Assembly (NCBI GenBank): GCA_900550495.1 | Contig: URSJ01000004.1 | Span: forward strand, 15,644-79,643 | From: an uncultured Rickettsiales bacterium | Lineage (GTDB): Bacteria; Pseudomonadota; Alphaproteobacteria; Rs-D84 | DNA: 64,000 nt | Direction: 5' to 3' | Part shown: in pieces, positions 25,582-34,477 of the stretch | Layout: each line of letters begins with the position of its first letter | Numbering within the stretch: position 1 is the stretch's first letter | Notes under the pieces: generated by a model | Told to the model about the DNA's origin: nothing | What the model saw: only the letters and a program-made list of their open reading frames with translations | Database searches by the model: none | Program-made: the position numbers and the translations under genes

Positions 25582-26190
25582 TTAGAACATAAATCTGATG
25601 CCGATATCGCCACCAAAGTTATGCAATCCAGAATTGACATCTGCGTATGTATAACGTGCTGCGACATCAACCGCAAAATATTCCATGTCGAACGAAACGC
25701 CTAACGATCCCATGGCGGCAACGCTGCCACGGCTCTTGGTATGTTCGTGAACATCTGGAATCTTACGTTTCACGTCCGAGAACGCAGCCCCGACACCCAG
25801 CCCCATAAATGGACGAACGACTTGATATCCACCGAATTCCCAATAGGTGTTCATCAACAATGTTTGCAGTTTAGTTTCTATTTCAACTTTTTTATCTGTG
25901 CGGAAGGAATCGTGATCCTTTAATTTGCTGAACATAGACCATTCAATTTCAGTCCGTGCGGTGTCACAGATTTCTAAACCCAGTGCTGCACGACCCTGCC
26001 ATACCATGTCAGTCATGGATTGCTTGTCGCCATTAAAGCTGTAATTCTGATTTGTATAACCCAAACCACCACGCAGGCCGATATACGGATTCAAACCGAA
26101 CAACTGCCAATCGCTGGTGCGGGACTGGGTGCCTGCAAACGCTGGACACGCCATCAGCACAGCCAGTGTTGATACAACTATTTTTTTCAT
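25582..26190 (-). CDS. Small outer-membrane beta-barrel protein
   Basis: The 202-residue product has a clean signal peptide (MKKIVVSTLAVLMACPAFAG) and then an eight-strand-like pattern of alternating residues, e.g. NPYIGLRGGLGYTNQNYSF, VRPFMGLGVGAAFSDV and the closing GGDIGIRFMF with terminal Phe. This is the layout of the OmpA-transmembrane/OmpW/Opa-like barrels (about 20 kDa). AAAAAAGGAG precedes the ATG. It is a single-gene unit with its own terminator. The ligand or role is unknown. Confidence 0.8.
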   Translation of the reverse strand: MKKIVVSTLAVLMACPAFAGTQSRTSDWQLFGLNPYIGLRGGLGYTNQNYSFNGDKQSMTDMVWQGRAALGLEICDTARTEIEWSMFSKLKDHDSFRTDKKVEIETKLQTLLMNTYWEFGGYQVVRPFMGLGVGAAFSDVKRKIPDVHEHTKSRGSVAAMGSLGVSFDMEYFAVDVAARYTYADVNSGLHNFGGDIGIRFMF

Positions 26191-26300
26191 GTTTTCTCCT
26201 TTTTTATATTTATGGTTGTTTAAAACAGTTTCATGTCATGTCAACACTGTAATTCTATCAAAGCAAAATCAATCTTTGCATAGGTATGGATTCCAAATTA

Positions 26301-26324
26301 AAAATCCGCCATACGGCGGATTTT
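26301..26324. terminator. Orphan terminator-like hairpin
   Basis: A perfect 10-bp stem AAAATCCGCC / GGCGGATTTT with loop ATAC. It lies between the barrel gene (start 26190, minus) and the tRNA-Lys terminator (26442). I find no gene whose 3' end it would serve. The stretch 26191-26440 otherwise shows no supported feature. Confidence 0.5.
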
Positions 26325-26439
26325 CTCGATTTTTCTTATATATTAATTTTTGCCAACGCAAACCGGCATACTTCCGTCTGCCTTTTTGCGGTGGTTTGAA
26401 CCCTTTCCCCAGGGTTCTCGTCCCGCGCGACACAAATAA

Positions 26440-26466
26440 AAAACGCCGACAAGCGGCGTTTTTTTA
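26440..26466 (-). terminator. Terminator of tRNA-Lys
   Basis: Stem AACGCCG / CGGCGTT with loop ACAAG, flanked by A6 and T7, starting 6 bases after the CCA end of the tRNA. Confidence 0.85.
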
Positions 26467-26471
26467 TCTTG

Positions 26472-26547
26472 TGGTGGACGCGCAGGGACTCGAACCCTGG
26501 ACCCACTGATTAAGAGTCAGTTGCTCTACCAACTGAGCTACGCATCC
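26472..26547 (-). tRNA. tRNA-Lys (CTT)
   Basis: The minus strand folds as a 76-base cloverleaf: acceptor GGATGCG / CGCGTCC (one G.T pair), D-arm AGCTCAGTTGGTAGAGC, anticodon loop CTCTTAA with anticodon CTT, T-loop GGTTCGAGTCC and an encoded CCA. Own promoter and terminator flank it. Confidence 0.96.
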
Positions 26548-26566
26548 AGAACTATAAACTGTGGCA

Positions 26567-26594
26567 ATTATATATCTTTTTACCGGTTTTGCAA
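26567..26594 (-). promoter_or_regulatory. Promoter of tRNA-Lys
   Basis: TTGCAA and a perfect TATAAT are separated by 16 bases on the minus strand, ending 19 bases before the mature tRNA 5' end. It begins just after the stop of the upstream nlpD-like gene. Confidence 0.7.
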
Positions 26595-26602
26595 GTATTT
26601 AT

Positions 26603-28033
26603 TCACGACCGCAAATATGACGCAGGATTATACGCCTTGGTTCCCTTGCGAATTTCAAAGTGCAATTGCGGACGATCTACCTTGCCTGTCGCACCAACTG
26701 TGCCGATTTTTTGTCCGACCGAAACGCGTGCGCCACGGCGCACCGACATTGAATCCATATGCGCATATACCGTCATCCACCCACCAGAATGTTGAATGAT
26801 AACCAAGTTCCCCATACCTTTGACCTCGTTCCCGGCATAGGCGACAACGCCGTTTTCTGCCGCCTTGACCGCTGTGCCACGCGACGCGCCAATATTTATA
26901 CCATCGTTAAACAGACCGCCAGACTTTGCACCATAATGCGATAAAATCTTGCCCCGCACTGGCCACGAGAATTTTGACGATGACCGTGCCGCAATCGTCG
27001 GCAACTTTTTACTGGGGTCAGACGAAATTTTTTGTCTTGGCATCGCAATCTTGTGTTCTGATTTTTTGGTTGTATCAGACGTCGCACTCCCCTGTGTGCG
27101 ACCTGTCACAGACGTTGGTGTCTTGTTGTCAGGCATCGTCGCTGTAGTGGCAACTGGCGCAGCAGTTGCAATATTCGCTGTTACCGCACGCACTGGTGCC
27201 GACGACAAATTTGGAACCTTTAATTTCTGGCCGACCGATAATGTGAACGGTGCCACAATATTATTCATTACCGCCAGGTCATTTACCGGCACAGAATATC
27301 GTCGCGACAGTGAAAACAGTGTGTCGCCCGGTGCAACCGAAATTTCAGACAACTGGACACGTGTCGTTGTTGCGACCGCGGGCACGGACGTTTTTACTGG
27401 CCGCTGTTCTGGCGCGGCGGACGTCGCCATGCGCGGAGATTCCGCCGATTGTGCCAATTTTAATTTTTGCCCGATGCGCAACGGTGCCGTAATATCCAGA
27501 TTATTTCTGTGCGCCAATTCCTGGGGGGTAGATGCATATTGCTGGGCCAACGAATACAGTGTATCACCACGCGCGACGGTTATTTCAGTATCACTGATTG
27601 GAACCGTTGGCGCATTGCGCACGTATTCCGGCACAACCAGATAATCACTTGTTGGTGTTTCCGCAATATAATCTGATACCGCACCGTCCGACGTTTGTGC
27701 AGTTGCGTTGTTCGCAGTCGGCGCACCATACAACGCACTGTCGCCCGTGGCATCATTTTGCGGTGGCACAATATAATCATTTACCGACGCATATGTAACA
27801 TATTCATCTGTCCCGACCGAGCCATACAATTGTGGCGATGCATAAACGCCATAGTCCGACGCCGCAGAATTATATATTTCTGGCTGTGCATTTGGATCGG
27901 CCAACAATGCTGGATAACGCGACGAAATAAATTCACCAACCGTATCGGGCAACGATATAATTTTGGGCTGTAAATCACAGCCGACGCACAGCAACAAAAT
28001 CACACACGAAAATAATAATGATAATTTTCTCAC
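26603..28033 (-). CDS. NlpD-like lipoprotein: two LysM repeats and a degenerate M23 domain
   Basis: NlpD/EnvC-type proteins activate cell-wall amidases at division. The 476-residue protein has a lipobox (LLCVGC, Cys near 19) and a long Ala/Thr/Tyr-rich linker. Two LysM repeats follow (about 148-192 and 226-272: ITVARGDTLYSLAQQY, ISVAPGDTLFSLSRRY), then a C-terminal LytM/M23 domain (about 355-476). The M23 zinc ligands are incomplete: the first motif reads FNDGINIG in place of HxGxD, and the last reads QLHFEIR in place of HLHFEIR. It is thus likely a regulator, not a peptidase. The start codon is GTG, 7 nt after a TATAAT box, without Shine-Dalgarno. Confidence 0.88.
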   Translation of the reverse strand: MRKLSLLFSCVILLLCVGCDLQPKIISLPDTVGEFISSRYPALLADPNAQPEIYNSAASDYGVYASPQLYGSVGTDEYVTYASVNDYIVPPQNDATGDSALYGAPTANNATAQTSDGAVSDYIAETPTSDYLVVPEYVRNAPTVPISDTEITVARGDTLYSLAQQYASTPQELAHRNNLDITAPLRIGQKLKLAQSAESPRMATSAAPEQRPVKTSVPAVATTTRVQLSEISVAPGDTLFSLSRRYSVPVNDLAVMNNIVAPFTLSVGQKLKVPNLSSAPVRAVTANIATAAPVATTATMPDNKTPTSVTGRTQGSATSDTTKKSEHKIAMPRQKISSDPSKKLPTIAARSSSKFSWPVRGKILSHYGAKSGGLFNDGINIGASRGTAVKAAENGVVAYAGNEVKGMGNLVIIQHSGGWMTVYAHMDSMSVRRGARVSVGQKIGTVGATGKVDRPQLHFEIRKGTKAYNPASYLRS

Positions 28034-28040
28034 GCGGATA

Positions 28041-28046
28041 ATTATA
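28041..28046 (-). promoter_or_regulatory. -10 box of the nlpD-like gene
   Basis: A perfect TATAAT ends 7 nt upstream of the GTG start codon. The -35 is weak. The predicted transcript would begin at or next to the start codon. Confidence 0.45.
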
Positions 28047-28089
28047 TCATAAAATCAATGCAAAATACAAAGTAATCTGAATATAAACA

Positions 28090-28809
28090 TCAATTTTTCA
28101 CATCATCTTTACGCATGAATACAATGCTGGCCTCGAACAATAACCACATTGGAACCGCCAACGCAACCTGGGACACAACATCAGGCGGTGTTAAAACGGC
28201 CGCCGCAATCACAATCAATATGATTGCATAACGGCGCATTTTTATTACGCACACACGTGACAACAGACCTATTCTGTTCAGCATTACCAAAACCAGCGGT
28301 AATTGAAAAGCAACCCCAAATACCTTTAGCATACCGATTGCAAAACCCAGGTAGTCGCGTGCCGCTGGCATCAATATCGCAGGCACCGGTGCCGACGTGT
28401 TTAATTCCATAAAGAAGCCAAATACAAACGGAAACATAACATAAAACGCAAACGCCGCCCCGCATACAAACAAAATCGGCGACATTACCAGTATTGGCCA
28501 TATAAACGCGCGTTCACGTGTGCGCAGTCCTGGTGCAACGAATGCCCAAAACTGATATAGTCCAAACGGTATCACGCACACCAACCCCGCCAGCACCGCC
28601 AGCGAAAAACGTATCATCAAACCGTCAGACACCCCGTTATACAGCAATGTCCCATTTGGCCATACGTGCAACAATGGCGCAGTCAAAGTCATCTGCATCC
28701 ATGGCGCAATATACCACCCGATAACAGTCGCCAGACAAAACACTGCAAATGTCCACAACACTCGGCGGCGCAATTCAGCAAAATGCTGCATCAGTGTCAT
28801 TTTTTGCAT
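28090..28809 (-). CDS. tatC: Twin-arginine translocase subunit TatC
   Basis: TatC is the signal-peptide receptor of the Tat system, which exports folded proteins. The 239-residue, six-helix protein has the hallmark N terminus MTLMQHFAELRRRV and FYVMFPFVFGFF, FGVAFQLPLVLVMLNRIGL and LTPPDVVSQVALAVPMWLLFE. The start overlaps the end of tatB by 13 bases; GGGGGG lies 5 nt before the first ATG, and a second ATG at 28800 is possible. It follows lolA-tatB in an apparent operon that starts at recJ. tatA is at 37 kb. Confidence 0.95.
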   Translation of the reverse strand: MQKMTLMQHFAELRRRVLWTFAVFCLATVIGWYIAPWMQMTLTAPLLHVWPNGTLLYNGVSDGLMIRFSLAVLAGLVCVIPFGLYQFWAFVAPGLRTRERAFIWPILVMSPILFVCGAAFAFYVMFPFVFGFFMELNTSAPVPAILMPAARDYLGFAIGMLKVFGVAFQLPLVLVMLNRIGLLSRVCVIKMRRYAIILIVIAAAVLTPPDVVSQVALAVPMWLLFEASIVFMRKDDVKN

Positions 28810-29102
28810 TTGCGCCCCCCTGGTGTTTTTTTAGCCGTCACACGTTTTTGTTTTTTTATAGGCGATGAAAATTCCGCCAACATATCGTCAGTTGTTGTTT
28901 TGATTAAATTATCAATCGGCTTTTCTAATTCAATATTCTCTTTGATTTGTTCAGATGCGTCTGTTATACGCCAAACAATTGTGCGAATAAATTTTACCAC
29001 ACGTGCCAGCATACGCGCCACATCCGGCCACATACGCGCCGGCAAAACGACAATCGCAACCAGTATAATCACTAAAAATTCTGCACCACTGATTCCGAAC
29101 AC
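28797..29102 (-). CDS. tatB: Twin-arginine translocase subunit TatB
   Basis: TatB forms the receptor complex with TatC. The 101-residue protein has one N-terminal membrane helix in FGISGAEFLVIILVAIVVL, a Pro hinge, an amphipathic helix (WPDVARMLARVVKFIRTIVW) and a Lys-rich tail. I start it at the GTG at 29102 (VFGISG) because GAGGGG lies 8 nt upstream and TatB proteins begin MFxIG; a TTG two codons earlier is possible. It is followed by tatC with a 13-base overlap. Confidence 0.88.
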   Translation of the reverse strand: MFGISGAEFLVIILVAIVVLPARMWPDVARMLARVVKFIRTIVWRITDASEQIKENIELEKPIDNLIKTTTDDMLAEFSSPIKKQKRVTAKKTPGGRKCKK

Positions 29103-29120
29103 GCGCAACGCCCCTCTGTA

Positions 29121-29732
29121 TTAGTCATAGAAATCGTCACCGCCACTAGTGCTGACCGTTTTATGACGCGAAATCTGGAAATAGTTTTTACCAAAATCCG
29201 TTTTGGTTTTCAGTCCCGAAAACGCTACATCTGTTTTGGTGCCGGTCGCGTCAATAACACTCCACGAATTTAATTTTATTGGCTTTTTATCAAACACAAC
29301 GGTCATATTACCCAGTCCTTCTTGGCCACGCAATTCCATTTTCAACGCAAATGTTTTTTCCGCACTGGTCGTTTCAACAACGTTTATATCAGCGTTTTTT
29401 AAATCAATATGCTTTCTGATTAAAATGCCGGCCGGTGTGCTGGTCAATGGCACAGTTGTAATTTGGTCTAGCGACCTGTCAAAAAAATATAAATCACGAC
29501 CATCGGCAATCAATTGCACTGGCATATTTTTATAATCCAGACGTACACGCCCCGGGCGTAACATTGAAAACGTGCCACGTTCCGTTTTGCCAGATGCCGT
29601 TTGCGTAAAATTACCCGTCAAACCAGTAACAGAATTCAAATACTTTTCTGCATTATTCACCAGTGTCCCGTCAACCACCGCATGTGCTGAAAACGTGCAC
29701 ATACACAAAAATGCGATAAATATTTTTTTCAT
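29121..29732 (-). CDS. lolA: Outer-membrane lipoprotein carrier protein LolA
   Basis: LolA ferries lipoproteins from the LolCDE complex through the periplasm. The 203-residue sequence has a signal peptide (MKKIFIAFLCMCTFSAHAV) and the LolA pattern: LTGNFTQTASGKTERGTFS, LRPGRVRLDYK, LIADGRDLYFFDRSLDQIT and a C-terminal strand set ending in a Thr/Lys-rich turn. Its first four bases overlap the stop of nrnA (ATGA). AAGGGGAAAAATT supports the start. Its many likely clients in this window are lipoproteins (secretin, NlpD-like, SodC-like, the 47-residue protein). Confidence 0.88.
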   Translation of the reverse strand: MKKIFIAFLCMCTFSAHAVVDGTLVNNAEKYLNSVTGLTGNFTQTASGKTERGTFSMLRPGRVRLDYKNMPVQLIADGRDLYFFDRSLDQITTVPLTSTPAGILIRKHIDLKNADINVVETTSAEKTFALKMELRGQEGLGNMTVVFDKKPIKLNSWSVIDATGTKTDVAFSGLKTKTDFGKNYFQISRHKTVSTSGGDDFYD

Positions 29733-30691
29733 AATTTTTCCCCTTTGAACAATTCAACTATGCGACTGTGTACATTTTCCAACGTGTCATTTACGACAGC
29801 CCCCGCGGCATACGTATGTCCACCACCACCCAGTGCCGCCGCAATATGATCAACCGGTCGCATGCGTCCACGTAACGATACACCTATTTGATTTTCTTTT
29901 TGTTGCTTTAACAACGCGACGTATTCAACGCCTTTTATTTGAGCCAGCAGTCCCAGAATCAATTCGCCCCGCCCATCCAGGTGTTTATAATCCTTTTTTT
30001 CAACTGTGGCCAGTGCCAAGTGTCCATGAAATAAAAATTCTGCATTGGCAACGACGGCTGCCTCGGTCTGAATCGCGCGACGTGGTTTATTATTCATTCC
30101 ATCTGCCAGTTCAGCAATATTTACGCCATCATTTACCAAATCGGCCATAATGTTCAACACCGCGCCATTGCCTGGTCGCACATATTTAAAAAAACCCGTA
30201 TCGGTCAGTATTGCTAATGCAATCAAACTGGCCACGTCTGCGTCTGACTGCCAGCCGAGTGCACGCATAATCTGATATATAATCACGCCAGTGGCCGCCG
30301 CACTGTCATCATCAATACATAATTCGGCAACGTGTGCATCATTTATATGATGATCAATTTCAATCGTATATTTGGCATTTTCCAATACCGGCATTGGTCC
30401 ACCAATATTACGCGCCGTTCCATAATCCAGCACAATCGCAACATCAAACGGCCGCGCCATATCAATGCGCGAATAAAATTGGATACGATTTCTGTCTGGG
30501 ACATTATCCAGCGCGTCTGGGATATTACCATCATATACACACAGTGGCCGGCGACCATAATTCATTTCAATCAATCGCGCCAGTGCCAAAACACTGCACA
30601 GTGCGTCACCATCTGGATTTTTATGTGCAAAAATCGCCACACTGCGCGCGGCGCGTAATTTTTCATCAAACGTTTTTAATACAGAATCCAT
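29729..30691 (-). CDS. nrnA: DHH-family oligoribonuclease / pAp phosphatase (NrnA-type)
   Basis: NrnA-type enzymes degrade short oligoribonucleotides and 3'-phosphoadenosine 5'-phosphate. The 320-residue protein has the DHH domain with HKNPDGDALCSVLAL, an Asp motif in VLDYGT, the DHH motif itself in IEIDHHIND, and a DHHA1 domain closing with ALGGGGHTYAAGA. RecJ, encoded 11 bases upstream, has the same fold. The ATG follows AGGG at 9 nt. It overlaps lolA by 4 bases, so recJ-nrnA-lolA-tatB-tatC is likely one transcript. Confidence 0.88.
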   Translation of the reverse strand: MDSVLKTFDEKLRAARSVAIFAHKNPDGDALCSVLALARLIEMNYGRRPLCVYDGNIPDALDNVPDRNRIQFYSRIDMARPFDVAIVLDYGTARNIGGPMPVLENAKYTIEIDHHINDAHVAELCIDDDSAAATGVIIYQIMRALGWQSDADVASLIALAILTDTGFFKYVRPGNGAVLNIMADLVNDGVNIAELADGMNNKPRRAIQTEAAVVANAEFLFHGHLALATVEKKDYKHLDGRGELILGLLAQIKGVEYVALLKQQKENQIGVSLRGRMRPVDHIAAALGGGGHTYAAGAVVNDTLENVHSRIVELFKGEKL

Positions 30692-30702
30692 ATACTTATA
30701 CC

Positions 30703-32457
30703 CTATCCAACGACAATATCTTCAACAAAGAATTGCGCACTGACTCGACCATTATACTCATTTTCTTTCAGCCGCCCCAGCATTGTTATTGTAGTGTTTG
30801 TATTCGCATCGTCCAGTAAAAAGTCACCGACCGGTGTCCCAACCAGATTAAATCCAACAAATGACAATTGTCCCCCACTGGTCGTGACAACACCGCGCAG
30901 ATGTGCGCCCCCACCCATCACGGTTGCATATCGCAACGCTGCGCCATGCAGGATAAGCGTCGGTTCTGGATTCCCCTGACCAAACGGTTCTAATGCGTCC
31001 AGTTTATTTATCAACCCTATCGTCGCCGCCCCTGCGTCCAATTCGGCATCTGCCATAATTTCAGGCACCGGCACCACACCATTTAATTGTTCATGCACGG
31101 CATTTTCCAGAAACGCACGAAACGCACTTTCTTTTTCTGCTTCCAAAGAAAACCCCGCTGCCGCTGCATGCCCTCCTCCTTCGGATATAACGCCGGCCGC
31201 CAATGCGTCATGAATTATTTTTCCTAAATCAATTCCCGGAATCGAACGACCCGACCCGTTTATTACACCGTCGCTGCGCGTTGCGACACACGACGGCAAA
31301 TTATATTTATCCTTTAATCGTCCTGCAATAATCCCCATAACGCCACCATGCCAATCATCGCCACAGACAAATAAACTGCAACGACCATCGCGACAATATT
31401 TTTCCGCAATATCAGTTGCACGTAACATAATCACATTTTGAATGTCAATGCGTTCACTGTTCATATGGTGTAATTTATTCGCCAAATCACCCGCAATCAG
31501 TGGATTATCAGTCAACAATAATTCCAATGCCGGCGCGGCCGAATCCAGACGCCCCGCCGCATTCAGACGCGGCCCCAACGCAAAACCTGCCGCATATACC
31601 GATGGCCGCTTTATCCCAGCAACCTGCATCAAGACACGCAACCCCAGGTTTTTACGCAACCCTAAAACCTTTAACCCAGTCGCCACAAACGCACGGTTCA
31701 GCCCCACTAGTGGCATCGTATCGCAAATTGTCCCTAATGCAACCAGGTCCAGATATTGCATTAAATCCAACGCATCGACACGTGCACGCATATCATTCGA
31801 CAATTTTCGCGCTTTTAATTCGCGTCGCAATGCAACCATTGTCATAAACGCAACACCAACCCCAGCCAGATATGTCAACCCAGACGTGTCATCAGCACGC
31901 TTTGGGTTTACAACGGCGTCCGCATCCGGCAACATCGCATCCGGCGAGTGATGGTCTGTCACAACGACCTTCAAACCATGCGAACGCGCATATGCGACAT
32001 CAGCGCCCCCAGATATCCCACAATCGACCGTTATCATCAATTTTGCACCCGACGTCAAAATTTCATCAATCGCATTTTGATTCAGGCCATATCCTTCGCC
32101 ATCGCGCGTAGGCAAATGCCATATACACTCTACCCCCAGCGCACGCATGCATTTTACACAAATTGCAGTTGATGTAATCCCGTCAACGTCATAATCGCCA
32201 TATATCGCAATTTTGTCCCCCCGTAAAATACTGTCAGCGATGACGTGCGCCGCCATATCCATATCACGTAACACCGACGGATTAGGCATATATTCTTTGA
32301 TACTGGGGTTTAAAAATTTCTGTTGGGCAAGCGCATCAACCAGCCCGCGACTGACCAAGATTTTTTTAACTAAATCATCTGCACCGACCGCGCCATCAGA
32401 TGATGTCGCGACCATCCATGCCCGCCCCAGCATGGATTTATCTACTACCTTTCTCAC
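30703..32457 (-). CDS. recJ: Single-stranded-DNA-specific exonuclease RecJ
   Basis: RecJ degrades single-stranded DNA 5' to 3' in recombination and mismatch repair. The protein of about 584 residues has AIYGDYDVDGITSTA, MITVDCGISG, VVVTDHHSP, LAGVGVAFM, GPRLNAAGRL and the DHHA1-domain SEGGGHAAAAGFS, followed by the OB domain (LEPFGQGNPEPTL). The start is uncertain. Family homology (SxxGRxW) begins before the first internal ATG (32433), so I place the start at GTG 32457, which has AAAGAG upstream; TTG 32481 is the longest alternative. A promoter lies at 32486-32514. Confidence 0.94.
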   Translation of the reverse strand: MRKVVDKSMLGRAWMVATSSDGAVGADDLVKKILVSRGLVDALAQQKFLNPSIKEYMPNPSVLRDMDMAAHVIADSILRGDKIAIYGDYDVDGITSTAICVKCMRALGVECIWHLPTRDGEGYGLNQNAIDEILTSGAKLMITVDCGISGGADVAYARSHGLKVVVTDHHSPDAMLPDADAVVNPKRADDTSGLTYLAGVGVAFMTMVALRRELKARKLSNDMRARVDALDLMQYLDLVALGTICDTMPLVGLNRAFVATGLKVLGLRKNLGLRVLMQVAGIKRPSVYAAGFALGPRLNAAGRLDSAAPALELLLTDNPLIAGDLANKLHHMNSERIDIQNVIMLRATDIAEKYCRDGRCSLFVCGDDWHGGVMGIIAGRLKDKYNLPSCVATRSDGVINGSGRSIPGIDLGKIIHDALAAGVISEGGGHAAAAGFSLEAEKESAFRAFLENAVHEQLNGVVPVPEIMADAELDAGAATIGLINKLDALEPFGQGNPEPTLILHGAALRYATVMGGGAHLRGVVTTSGGQLSFVGFNLVGTPVGDFLLDDANTNTTITMLGRLKENEYNGRVSAQFFVEDIVVG

Positions 32458-32485
32458 TCTATACTCTTTTTTTATTATCAAGAGT

Positions 32486-32514
32486 ATTATAATCGAAAAT
32501 TATTCAAATAGCAA
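32486..32514 (-). promoter_or_regulatory. Promoter of recJ inside the 3' end of ftsI
   Basis: TTGCTA and a perfect TATAAT are separated by 17 bases on the minus strand. The predicted start point (about 32479) excludes the TTG at 32481 as the recJ start and leaves a 22-nt leader before the GTG. Confidence 0.6.
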
Positions 32515-34134
32515 CGGCAGTATACTGTCCAGAATTTTTCCCGTTGTTGGCACGGCATTCCATGCCGCGGTGCGCAGCCCCCAATTTTCTTTGATTCCCT
32601 GGGGTTCGTCCAAAATTACCAGTATTGTGTATTGTGGTGCAGTCGCGGGGAATATTCCTGCAAACGCTGTCAAATTGCGCCGACGGTCAACACGACCATG
32701 CGCATCATATTTAACCGCAGTCGCCGTCTTTCCGCCAATTTGAATTCCGGCTACGCGTGCCTGTTTGCCACTGGTTTCTTCGGAAATACGCAACATTATC
32801 GGACGCAAACGCGCAGAAATATCGTCCGACAGAACGCGCGTGCCACGCACCGCACCCACATCGCGCTTTTGCAATGTTGGGTAAATATATATTCCACCAT
32901 TTGTCATCGCGTTGACTGCCAACAACAGATGCATTGGCGTAATTGATATACCGTGTCCATATGACATTGTTGCGCGTTCAACCGGCCCCCACTTTGCAGG
33001 CATAATTGGACGTTCAGTTTTGCCGAACTCTAATTCCAACGGCGTATCAAAATGCAGACGATGGAAAAATTCACGTTGCGCACCATCTGGCAAATCCAAT
33101 GCAATTTGCGCACTGCCCACGTTGCACGAATGTAACATGATTTCCTCTATGGTCAAATATGGTCGTGGTGGTTTAAAACTTGACACATCTGAAATACGCG
33201 CGGCCGTGCGACCGAACTTATCCTGAATTTTAAAGGGTTCCTTAACATAGTATTCTTTGTGAATACCATTTTCCATCGCCACAGCCGTATTGAATATCTT
33301 GAATATAGAACCCATTTCATAAACACCACGCAATGGTTTAAACATACGGTTTGACGCCGAATCCAAACCGCGGTTTTCGGGATCAAAGTCTGGCAAAGAT
33401 ACCATCGCCAACATTTCACCTGTTCGCGAATTCATCAGCATTCCCATTGCCGCCTTGGCCTGGTATTTCTGCATCGCCATGGATAACTGTTCGTAAAACA
33501 CTGACTGAATTCGCGCATCCAACGACAGACGCAACGGCGCAACATTTTCACGCAAATAATCATCATATATGCGTTCGGCCCCCTCTAAGCCTTGGCCATC
33601 ATTACCAACAAATCCGACAACATGTGAAAACAATCTGCGCTTTGGATAACGACGTGTTTGCACAGGTTCCACGTCCAATCCCGCCAAGTGTGCCGTCGTT
33701 ACCATATTGCGTTGATTATCACTGGCATACTTCTTTATATATATAAACTTGCGCGACGAGCCAACTAATTGCAACGCATCGGATACGCTGTATTCATACG
33801 GTAAAGCCTGATGTATTAAGTTAGCAACTTTTTCTTTATCCTGGTCACGCACCTGGGGCGGCCGCAACGTAATATGTCCAGACATAATATTTTTGGCCAA
33901 TATATCACCATTACGGTCAATTATATCCGCACGCGACACGTTCCAATTTCCGTCCGCCCCAGCCAAGCGCGACCGATCGGTTCCCTGGATTCCCAGATAC
34001 AGCGTCCGCACCGCAAACAAAACAAAAAAGAATATAAACAGGCCATAAATCCAGCGCAAACGACGTTGCGCCAGTCTGTCACCAGAATTTTCTATGAAAC
34101 CGTGCTTGAAAACATCATTACCCACTTCGAACAT
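32500..34134 (-). CDS. ftsI: Penicillin-binding protein FtsI (PBP3-type transpeptidase)
   Basis: FtsI cross-links septal peptidoglycan. The 544-residue protein has a short basic cytoplasmic tail, one membrane helix (about 29-48), the non-penicillin-binding module (ADIIDRNGDILA, YPKRRLFSHVVGFVG) and a transpeptidase domain. The catalytic SxxK is present in YEMGSIFKIFN, and the SxN in LHSCNVGS. The third motif reads GGKTATAV, so the usual KTG is KTA. It follows an FtsL-like gene directly (TAA then ATG). No other dcw-cluster genes are nearby; sufE-sufT-sufS lie upstream instead. Confidence 0.93.
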   Translation of the reverse strand: MFEVGNDVFKHGFIENSGDRLAQRRLRWIYGLFIFFFVLFAVRTLYLGIQGTDRSRLAGADGNWNVSRADIIDRNGDILAKNIMSGHITLRPPQVRDQDKEKVANLIHQALPYEYSVSDALQLVGSSRKFIYIKKYASDNQRNMVTTAHLAGLDVEPVQTRRYPKRRLFSHVVGFVGNDGQGLEGAERIYDDYLRENVAPLRLSLDARIQSVFYEQLSMAMQKYQAKAAMGMLMNSRTGEMLAMVSLPDFDPENRGLDSASNRMFKPLRGVYEMGSIFKIFNTAVAMENGIHKEYYVKEPFKIQDKFGRTAARISDVSSFKPPRPYLTIEEIMLHSCNVGSAQIALDLPDGAQREFFHRLHFDTPLELEFGKTERPIMPAKWGPVERATMSYGHGISITPMHLLLAVNAMTNGGIYIYPTLQKRDVGAVRGTRVLSDDISARLRPIMLRISEETSGKQARVAGIQIGGKTATAVKYDAHGRVDRRRNLTAFAGIFPATAPQYTILVILDEPQGIKENWGLRTAAWNAVPTTGKILDSILPLLFE

Positions 34135-34437
34135 TTATAATGTATCCCCCACCACACGCATTGGCACAGCATCAATTGATACACTTTTATGGAAACTGAT
34201 AACTTCTGCATTTGGGGTAACACTGACCACCAGATTACGTAATATTTCAGGTCGAACATACGATGCAAAATTCGCCTGACGTGCTGCAATTGTCTGTTGT
34301 GTTTGGACAATTTCGGCACGCACACGGTCACGCGCACGATTCTGTGTTCGATAGCATACCTGTAACGCCGTGGTCAGCACGAATATAGCACCCAACGACC
34401 ATATCCCGATTTGAAACATTCTCTCGTCTTCATTCAT
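34135..34437 (-). CDS. FtsL-like bitopic division protein
   Basis: The roughly 100-residue product has one membrane helix (about residues 9-29, IGIWSLGAIFVLTTALQVCY). An extracytoplasmic helical stretch with heptad-like spacing follows (RDRVRAEIVQTQQTIAARQA), then a short tail. This layout, and the position directly before ftsI with no gap, are typical of FtsL, which recruits FtsI/FtsW to the septum. Sequence alone is too divergent to be sure. The start is taken at the ATG at 34437; ATG 34419, directly after GACGAGAGA, is an alternative. Confidence 0.7.
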   Translation of the reverse strand: MNEDERMFQIGIWSLGAIFVLTTALQVCYRTQNRARDRVRAEIVQTQQTIAARQANFASYVRPEILRNLVVSVTPNAEVISFHKSVSIDAVPMRVVGDTL

Positions 34438-34477
34438 GAATAAATTTGCCCCGTTTCCTATTATCACACACAGTGTA

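Noticed and set aside
26117..26509. Open frame over the barrel start, the orphan hairpin and the tRNA-Lys region
   Set aside because: It runs through a terminator and into the tRNA gene; its peptide end (VVDAQGLEPWTH) is the typical artefact of reading through a tRNA.
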